A stretch of 19,164 nt of DNA from Tepidisphaeraceae bacterium (GTDB lineage: Bacteria; Planctomycetota; Phycisphaerae; Tepidisphaerales; Tepidisphaeraceae): contig JANWHF010000277.1 of NCBI GenBank assembly GCA_025450555.1, positions 1-19,164 on the forward strand, given 5' to 3'. The stretch's first letter is position 1; each line of letters starts with the position of its first letter. The notes below the pieces were generated by a model. That model saw only the letters and a list, made by a program, of their open reading frames with translations. It was not told the DNA's origin and did not search any database. Positions 14,143 to 19,164 of the stretch are shown here, in pieces. The position numbers and the translations under genes were made by a program.

Positions 14143-14778
14143 GTGCCCTATGCTTACCCTCTTTTGCTCGATGTGACGCAGCGGCTGGTCGTGATTATCG
14201 GTGGCGGCGCGGTTGCGGCGCGCAAGGCGGCGGGGGTACAGTCGGCGGGGGGCAAGCGAATTCGATGCGTGGCTTTGGAATTTCACCCGAGAATGTCTCC
14301 GCAGGTGGAGCGGATAACGCAGTCTTACCGGCCGGACCATCTCAACGGCGCGGCACTGGTTTTTGCGGCCACGGATCAGCCGGCGGTTAATGATGCGGTG
14401 GTTCGAGACTGCCGGGCGCGCGGCATCTTGGTCAATCGGGCGGACGCGGATGAGGCGGAGCCGGGTGATTTTGTGACGCCGGCAAAGTTTGCCGAAGGTG
14501 CAATCATGGTCACGGTTTCGGCCGGCAGCCCTGCCTTGTCGGCCGCTTTCCGCGATTCGATAGCGCAATCGCTCGATCGGCGGTATATCAGGATGGCAGA
14601 CGCCATGCAGGAACTTCGTCCGATGATTCGCGGCACGCCCGGCCTTTCCCAGGCTCGCCGGGCCGAGATATTCCGCGCGCTGGCGGGCGGTGAGGCGCTG
14701 GCGGAACTTGAAGCCGGCGGTATTAGCGCTCTGCGGTCCTGGTTATCGCGCACCTTTGCGGAATTGACTCATGCCTGA
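14143..14778 (+). CDS. Precorrin-2 dehydrogenase / sirohydrochlorin ferrochelatase-like protein
   Basis: From the GTG at 14143 the product has 211 residues. It has the siroheme synthase N-terminal NAD-binding domain: RLVVIIGGGAVAARKAAG (14-31) is the dinucleotide loop, ALVFAATDQPAVN (71-83) the second nucleotide-facing strand, and NRADADEAEPGDFVTPA (98-114) the active-site stretch with Asp101. A C-terminal helical part (about 126-211) follows. The enzyme would oxidise precorrin-2 to sirohydrochlorin and may insert iron (Met8p/CysG N-domain/SirC type). Beside hemA, such a protein is common and may serve siroheme or heme synthesis. No ribosome site precedes the GTG. It overlaps the next gene by 8 bases (ATG at 14771, TGA at 14776). 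Confidence 0.88.
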   Translation: MPYAYPLLLDVTQRLVVIIGGGAVAARKAAGVQSAGGKRIRCVALEFHPRMSPQVERITQSYRPDHLNGAALVFAATDQPAVNDAVVRDCRARGILVNRADADEAEPGDFVTPAKFAEGAIMVTVSAGSPALSAAFRDSIAQSLDRRYIRMADAMQELRPMIRGTPGLSQARRAEIFRALAGGEALAELEAGGISALRSWLSRTFAELTHA

Positions 14779-15604
14779 TGTGCCCGGCACAGGACAACTC
14801 GTGCTGCTCTATGCCGCGGCCGGCATTTTCACGCTGGCGCTGCTGTTTTCATTGCTGCGCTTTTTCAATGCGGAAAAAACATCGCTTCGCACTACCGCCA
14901 AGGTATGCATCTACCTGGGCATCCTCATGGGCATTGCCGTCATCACCTGGCGTGCACTGAATCGTCATTCCTGGCTTCCCCTGGACGACAATTTCGATGC
15001 GCTGATCTGGCTCGGTTTGCTGCTCGCACTATTTTTAACCTACATGCAGCGCGCCCATCCCCTGGGCGGGCTCGATCTGTTTCTTCTCCCGATCGTAGTT
15101 CTCGTTCTGGTCCTTGCCGGGATCTTCGGGCGTACCAAGCCGCGCGCGTATCTTGAAACCACCTGGTCGTTGACGCATTTGATTGCCGCCTTCGGAGGCG
15201 TTGTCGCCTTCGCAGTCGCTGCCGCGGGGGGCGTGATGTACCTGGTCAAAAGCCAGCAGCTTCGTCGCAAAAAAATGCTGTCGGGTCAGGGGCTTGGCAG
15301 CCTGGAGCGCATCGAGCATCTAACGTTTGTTTCCGTTTCGCTGGGATTCGCGCTGCTGACGGTCGGCCTTGTCACGGGACTCGTCCGCGCCATCGACACG
15401 CATGGCCACAACAGCCTCGGGCCCGACTGGTACCGCAATCCGAAGGTCCTGCTGGCGTTTATCGCCTGGATCGTCTACGCCCTCGTGCTGCATTCGCCGA
15501 TCAATCCCAGTTTCCGCGGAAGGCGAGCGGCGATTCTGAGCGTCGTGGGATTCGTTTTGATGATTGGTACCGTTGTGGCCGTGCAGTATATGCCGAGCCA
15601 TTGA
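14771..15604 (+). CDS. HemX/CcsA-like cytochrome c assembly membrane protein
   Basis: The 277-residue protein has eight hydrophobic segments (about 10-30, 45-60, 76-91, 102-119, 137-157, 187-205, 226-241, 254-272), the layout of HemX and CcsA/ResC. Candidate heme-ligand histidines are His136 (SLTHLIAAFG) and His241 (LVLHSP). The stretch GPDWYRNPKVLLAFIAWIVYALVLH near the C-terminus matches the family's WF.DPKE-type segment. The full tryptophan-rich WWD signature of true CcsA is not evident, so HemX, which affects HemA levels in Bacillus, is the better name. It overlaps the dehydrogenase gene and ends 6 bases before hemA. No ResB partner is seen. Confidence 0.82.
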   Translation: MPDVPGTGQLVLLYAAAGIFTLALLFSLLRFFNAEKTSLRTTAKVCIYLGILMGIAVITWRALNRHSWLPLDDNFDALIWLGLLLALFLTYMQRAHPLGGLDLFLLPIVVLVLVLAGIFGRTKPRAYLETTWSLTHLIAAFGGVVAFAVAAAGGVMYLVKSQQLRRKKMLSGQGLGSLERIEHLTFVSVSLGFALLTVGLVTGLVRAIDTHGHNSLGPDWYRNPKVLLAFIAWIVYALVLHSPINPSFRGRRAAILSVVGFVLMIGTVVAVQYMPSH

Positions 15605-15610
15605 TCGCAC

Positions 15611-16954
15611 ATGCCGAAGCTTTCGCTCCTGGGACTGAATCACACCACCGCGCCGCTGGAAGTGCGCGAAAAGCTGGCTTTCAATGCCCAGCAGCAGTCG
15701 GCTGCGCTGGCGCAGTTTCGGCAGAAATTCACGTCATCCGAGATGATTCTCATTTCCACCTGCAATCGGGTGGAGATGTATGCCGCGACCGATGCGCAGG
15801 GCGAACCCGGCATCCGGCAGATGATCGAATTCCTTGCCGAGTTTCATGACGTGCCTTCATCGACCTTCGCCGACCACATTTATCAGAAAGCCGATCGCGA
15901 GGTCGTCGAGCATCTGTTTTCTGTCGCATCGTCTCTCGATTCGATGGTGCTGGGCGAAACGCAGATTCTCGGGCAGGTTCGCCAGGCGTATGAAAGCGCG
16001 CGAGCGGCGCAATTGGCTGGGCCGGTGCTGCATCCGCTTTTTCAGCGGGCCATCAGCGTGGGCAAGCAGGTGATGCATCAGACGCCGCTGGCGGAGGGAC
16101 GCGTAAGCGTGGCCAGCGTGGCGGTCGAGTATGCGCGAAACATCTTCGAGCACTTTGGCGATAAGACCGTTTTGGCGATTGGCGCCGGAAAGATGTCGGA
16201 ACTGGTGTTGCAGGGATATGTCTCCCTTGGCGCAGGGAAACTGCTGGTCTGCAATCGCACAGCCGACAAGGCGCAGGAGCTTGCCGCACAATTCAAAGGG
16301 CAATCCGTCGCATTTGAAAAGCTCGCCGAGCATCTTGTGGCTGCGGACATTGTAGTCAGCTCAACGGGCGCTGCTCACCCAATCATCACGCGCACGATGT
16401 TTGACGGCCTGCTTCGGCAGCGCCGCTATCGGCCGATCTTTTTGATCGATATTGCCGTTCCGCGCGACATCGAACCCGCGGTCGGAGAGATCGAGAACGT
16501 CTACCTCTACAACCTCGATGATCTTCAGGAAGTCGTCTCGCGCACGCAGGCGCAGCGCAAGGATGCCGTTGCCGCGGCACGCGCGATTATTAATGCCCAA
16601 CTGGAAGATTACCTCGCGTCACAGCGTCAGCGCGAACTCGGGCCGGCAATCCAGCAGCTCTACACGCGGTATCATCAAATCGCCCAGGAAGAGCTCGCGC
16701 GCACGCTTAACAAGCTGCCGAACGTCAGCGAAGCCGAGCGGGCGCACCTGGAAGACCTGGCCCGGCGGATCGTCAACAAGCTGCTTCACGATCCGATTCA
16801 GGTCCTGCGGCGAACCGATGAGATGCATCTGCCCGCATCACAATATTTGCATGCTCTGGAAAAGTTGTTCCAGCTCGATGCATTGAGTTCTGATCAGAAC
16901 GATTCAGCTCCCCCAACCCTCCCGCCGGATTCCGAAGATGGCCAAGCGCCTTAA
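15611..16954 (+). CDS. hemA: Glutamyl-tRNA reductase HemA
   Basis: The 447-residue enzyme reduces glutamyl-tRNA(Glu) to glutamate-1-semialdehyde with NADPH, the first committed step of C5-pathway tetrapyrrole synthesis. The catalytic cysteine is Cys51 in STCNRVEMY. LGLNHTTAPLEVRE (7-20), SLDSMVLGETQILGQVRQAY and the Rossmann loop VLAIGAGKMSELV are diagnostic. VCNRT and VVSSTGA follow, then the dimerisation helix region (about 320-430) with an acidic, proline-rich end. Length is close to the usual 420-450. The start ATG at 15611 is 6 bases after the previous stop and lacks a strong ribosome site, so coupling is likely. The membrane-protein gene starts inside its last codons (17-base overlap). 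Confidence 0.96.
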   Translation: MPKLSLLGLNHTTAPLEVREKLAFNAQQQSAALAQFRQKFTSSEMILISTCNRVEMYAATDAQGEPGIRQMIEFLAEFHDVPSSTFADHIYQKADREVVEHLFSVASSLDSMVLGETQILGQVRQAYESARAAQLAGPVLHPLFQRAISVGKQVMHQTPLAEGRVSVASVAVEYARNIFEHFGDKTVLAIGAGKMSELVLQGYVSLGAGKLLVCNRTADKAQELAAQFKGQSVAFEKLAEHLVAADIVVSSTGAAHPIITRTMFDGLLRQRRYRPIFLIDIAVPRDIEPAVGEIENVYLYNLDDLQEVVSRTQAQRKDAVAAARAIINAQLEDYLASQRQRELGPAIQQLYTRYHQIAQEELARTLNKLPNVSEAERAHLEDLARRIVNKLLHDPIQVLRRTDEMHLPASQYLHALEKLFQLDALSSDQNDSAPPTLPPDSEDGQAP

Positions 16955-18950
16955 GCAGTGGGATTCCGATGTCGGGGAAGCACCCTCGCGCTGGAAAAGC
17001 CGCGGATTGCTGCTGGCATTGCTGATCGGTCTGACGCTTTTGGCGAGCATCATTTATGCCGGCCCGGCCTTTGGAACGCTCGCCTATCGTCTGATGTTTG
17101 ACGGCGGCCTGGCGCTGCTATGGCTGGCTTCCGCCACTGGATTGGGACAGTTCATCGCGAGGCCGCTGCTCAAAGATCTTGTTTCCATTCCAGCCGCGCT
17201 GCGCTTCGTGACCATGGCGGCTCTGGGCCTTGGGGCAATGAGTCTTGCATTGCTCGGACTTGGCCTGCTCGGATGGTTGAATGCTTTGACCGCATGGGGA
17301 CTGGTCGGAATCGGACTGATTCTCGGAATTGTTCGCATCATTCGGCTCGATACGCCAGAGTTGCGTGCGGCACTGGGTAGATGGTTTTCCGAATCGGCTG
17401 GAGTCGATTGGCTTTGGCTGCTGTTGGTTCCGACGTTTGTTGTGATGCTCGTCGGGGCGATGTTTCCGCCGGGGTTGCTGTGGAGTCCTGATGAGCCGCA
17501 TGGCTACGACGTGGTGGAGTACCATCTTCAGGTGCCGCGCGAATGGTACGAAGCGGGGCGAATCATCCCGTTGCATCACAATGCCTTTTCGTATTTTCCT
17601 TTTAACGTCGAGATGCATTACCTGCTGGCGATGCATCTTCGCGGCGGCCCGTGGGCGGGCATGTACCTCGCGCAGCTCATGCACGGCGGATTTATTCTGC
17701 TGTCGATCCTCGCGGTTTATGGAATCGCGCGATGGAGTGGCGGCCGACTAGGGGCAGTCATTGCCGCAATCGCGATGGGCACCGCGCCATGGATCGGGCA
17801 ACTTGGCGCGATCGCTTACGACGATGGAGGCCTGCTGCTGTTTGGCACGTTGGCGATCGGTTGGGCGATGATTGGCCTGCGAAGTGGAAAGCTGCGCACG
17901 TTTTTGATTGCCGGAATCATGGGCGGGCTTGCCTGTGGAGCGAAACTCACAGCCGTTCCCGAAGTGGTCATTCCCATTTTTATTGTTTGCGTCGCAATCG
18001 CAGTCTTTACGCTCCTCCGCCGCTTGCCGGCTTCGCGCCAGACTCTCAGCGGAGCTGTAATATTTGGCCTGCTCGCGGTCCTTCTGTTTGCGCCGTGGAT
18101 GGGACGGAATACTGCCTGGTCAGGAAATCCTGTATTTCCAGAATTAGCGACGCTGTTTGGACGCGATCATTTCAGCGAAGTTCAGGTCGAGCGATGGAAC
18201 CGCGCGCATGCCGCGCCTCCGCAAGAGCGATCATTGCGCGGCCGGCTCGGAGCCTATTGGACCCAAGTGCTGGCTGGCTGGCAGTTCGGCTTCATCGTCA
18301 TTCCCCTTGCAATTCTCGCGGGATTGTCCATTCGCCGAACGGAATCTCATTTCCTCTTTTCTTTGCTAATCCTGCTGACTATTTTCTGGATCTTCTTCAC
18401 GCACTTGCAGGGGCGCTTTTATGCCCTGGCTCTTCCCATAGCGGCGCTCCTGGTGGCACAGTTCTGGCAGTTGGAAACGATCTCTCGTGCCGGGCAGGCT
18501 ATTCGAGCATCAACCATAGCGATTGTTGTAATCGCATCCTTATTGTCAGCGGTACTGCTGAACGGCGATCTGCTTTCACGCCTCTATTCGCGCGAGCTTC
18601 CACTGGCTCCGATGCTCGGCGCCGAAGACTTCACCTGGCTCATGCCCAGGGCGTTCGATCAAGTCCCCGCCGATGCTCCGATCATCCTCGTCGGCGATGC
18701 TCGGGCCTTCTGGTATCCCATCCCCATGAGCCGGCTTCGCTACCGCACGATCTTCGATGCCGACACGAGCAATGGTCGCGGGCTTTTGGACGCATGGGCC
18801 GGCCCTCCGCAGGATCGTCGCAACGCCTGGCTCTGGATCGATCCTGACGAGCTCAAGCGATTTGCCCGAACCTATCAGCCCTGCCCGCCGGTGCCGCCTG
18901 AGGTTGCCGCTCATGAACGCGCTTATCTGGTTGGGCCGCAAAGCAGGTAG
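16938..18950 (+). CDS. Polytopic membrane protein, GT-C glycosyltransferase-like
   Basis: The 670-residue protein has about 12 or more hydrophobic segments and a C-terminal soluble part (about 560-670). After the helix at about 157-176 an exterior loop has SPDEPHGYDVVEYH (183-196), acidic residues where GT-C enzymes (PMT/ArnT/PIG families) keep their metal-binding catalytic aspartate or glutamate. VPREWYEAGRIIPLHHNAFSYFP then resembles the conserved region of the family. Such enzymes transfer a sugar from a polyprenyl-phosphate donor outside the membrane; donor and acceptor are unknown here. The ATG at 16938 overlaps hemA by 17 bases, implying co-translation. The gene is unlikely to serve heme synthesis itself. 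Confidence 0.75.
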   Translation: MAKRLKQWDSDVGEAPSRWKSRGLLLALLIGLTLLASIIYAGPAFGTLAYRLMFDGGLALLWLASATGLGQFIARPLLKDLVSIPAALRFVTMAALGLGAMSLALLGLGLLGWLNALTAWGLVGIGLILGIVRIIRLDTPELRAALGRWFSESAGVDWLWLLLVPTFVVMLVGAMFPPGLLWSPDEPHGYDVVEYHLQVPREWYEAGRIIPLHHNAFSYFPFNVEMHYLLAMHLRGGPWAGMYLAQLMHGGFILLSILAVYGIARWSGGRLGAVIAAIAMGTAPWIGQLGAIAYDDGGLLLFGTLAIGWAMIGLRSGKLRTFLIAGIMGGLACGAKLTAVPEVVIPIFIVCVAIAVFTLLRRLPASRQTLSGAVIFGLLAVLLFAPWMGRNTAWSGNPVFPELATLFGRDHFSEVQVERWNRAHAAPPQERSLRGRLGAYWTQVLAGWQFGFIVIPLAILAGLSIRRTESHFLFSLLILLTIFWIFFTHLQGRFYALALPIAALLVAQFWQLETISRAGQAIRASTIAIVVIASLLSAVLLNGDLLSRLYSRELPLAPMLGAEDFTWLMPRAFDQVPADAPIILVGDARAFWYPIPMSRLRYRTIFDADTSNGRGLLDAWAGPPQDRRNAWLWIDPDELKRFARTYQPCPPVPPEVAAHERAYLVGPQSR

Positions 18951-19029
18951 ACCAGTTCCCATCCATTTCTGCAGGGCGGCTGTCTTTCTCTGCCGCCGCG
19001 AGTTCTCGAGAAGTGTAGCTTCGTTCCTC
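18951..19029 (+). other. Intergenic region after the GT-C-like gene
   Basis: A hairpin GGCGGC (18975-18980) with GCCGCC (18992-18997) lies 24 bases after the stop, but no T-run follows on either strand. A 10-bp palindrome TTCTCGAGAA lies at 19003-19012. No convincing intrinsic terminator is present. Confidence 0.35.
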
Positions 19030-19164
19030 TTACGGCGTCTCGGGCAAGCGCAGAAGACCGAAAAGAGCCGCGGCCCTCGAAATCAGCATATCCCCGCCGC
19101 GCGCGGAATCGCGGATGTGGAGCGGCGGGCGCCCTAGACCGACCACCGCCGCGGGCGATGTGGG
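19030..19164 (-). CDS. Possible C-terminus of a convergent gene (truncated by window edge)
   Basis: On the minus strand a frame is open from the window edge to a TAA at 19030-19032, giving 44 residues that end GLLRLPETP. Third codon positions are strongly G or C, as in the real genes of this window. No family is recognised. In this base composition a short open frame can arise by chance. A plus-strand frame over the same region (18757-19137) has no plausible coding character either. Confidence 0.3.
   Translation of the reverse strand, partial: PTSPAAVVGLGRPPLHIRDSARGGDMLISRAAALFGLLRLPETP

Noticed and set aside
17651..18847. 398-codon plus-strand frame inside the GT-C-like gene
   Set aside because: The translation is rich in Arg, Ser and Cys with no membrane pattern, while the main frame has regular helices and acidic loop motifs.
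18975..18997. GGCGGC/GCCGCC hairpin as a terminator
   Set aside because: There is no T-run on either strand after the stem.

Overview
The window (19,164 bases, GC-rich, almost all genes on the + strand) looks like a chromosomal segment of a member of the Planctomycetota, perhaps near the Phycisphaerae. That placement is an inference from the style of the Tad pilus genes, the small CpaD-like lipoprotein, the zinc-ribbon membrane protein and the stand-alone GspE/PilB N-terminal-like protein. No rRNA, tRNA, CRISPR array or insertion sequence was seen.

Region 1 (1-907) is housekeeping: the 3' end of thiG (thiazole synthase) and rsmG (16S rRNA m7G methyltransferase).

Region 2 (908-10684) is a compact, nearly complete Tad/Flp (type IVc) pilus locus. 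In order it holds two tandem Flp pilins, a TadE-like pseudopilin, the CpaA/TadV prepilin peptidase, CpaB/RcpC, the CpaC/RcpA secretin, CpaE/TadZ, the CpaF/TadA ATPase, TadB, TadC and a CpaD-like outer-membrane lipoprotein. It ends at a strong intrinsic terminator (10650-10684). The pilins are cut by CpaA, assembled on the TadB/TadC platform by CpaF, placed at a cell site by CpaE, and exported through the CpaC secretin with CpaB. No TadD (TPR), TadF or TadG gene is present.

Region 3 (10685-12177) carries a two-zinc-ribbon membrane protein behind a candidate promoter with an 11-bp direct repeat. A stand-alone GspE/PilB N-terminal-like protein follows, probably starting at TTG, then a second strong terminator.

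Region 4 (12178-18950) has an ABC exporter half-transporter. After it comes a tightly packed tetrapyrrole cluster: a precorrin-2 dehydrogenase-like gene, a HemX/CcsA-like membrane protein and hemA (glutamyl-tRNA reductase). A large GT-C-like polytopic membrane protein overlaps the end of hemA. The right edge (19030-19164) has an open minus-strand frame that may be the C-terminus of a convergent gene.

No wholly new multi-gene system is evident. The most unusual signals are the catalytically degenerate CpaE, the pilin duplication, a perfect 12-base copy of the 16S rRNA 3' tail (anti-Shine-Dalgarno) between cpaA and cpaB, a nine-A run at the start of the secretin gene, the ATPase-less GspE-N-like protein, and two genes that look leaderless.
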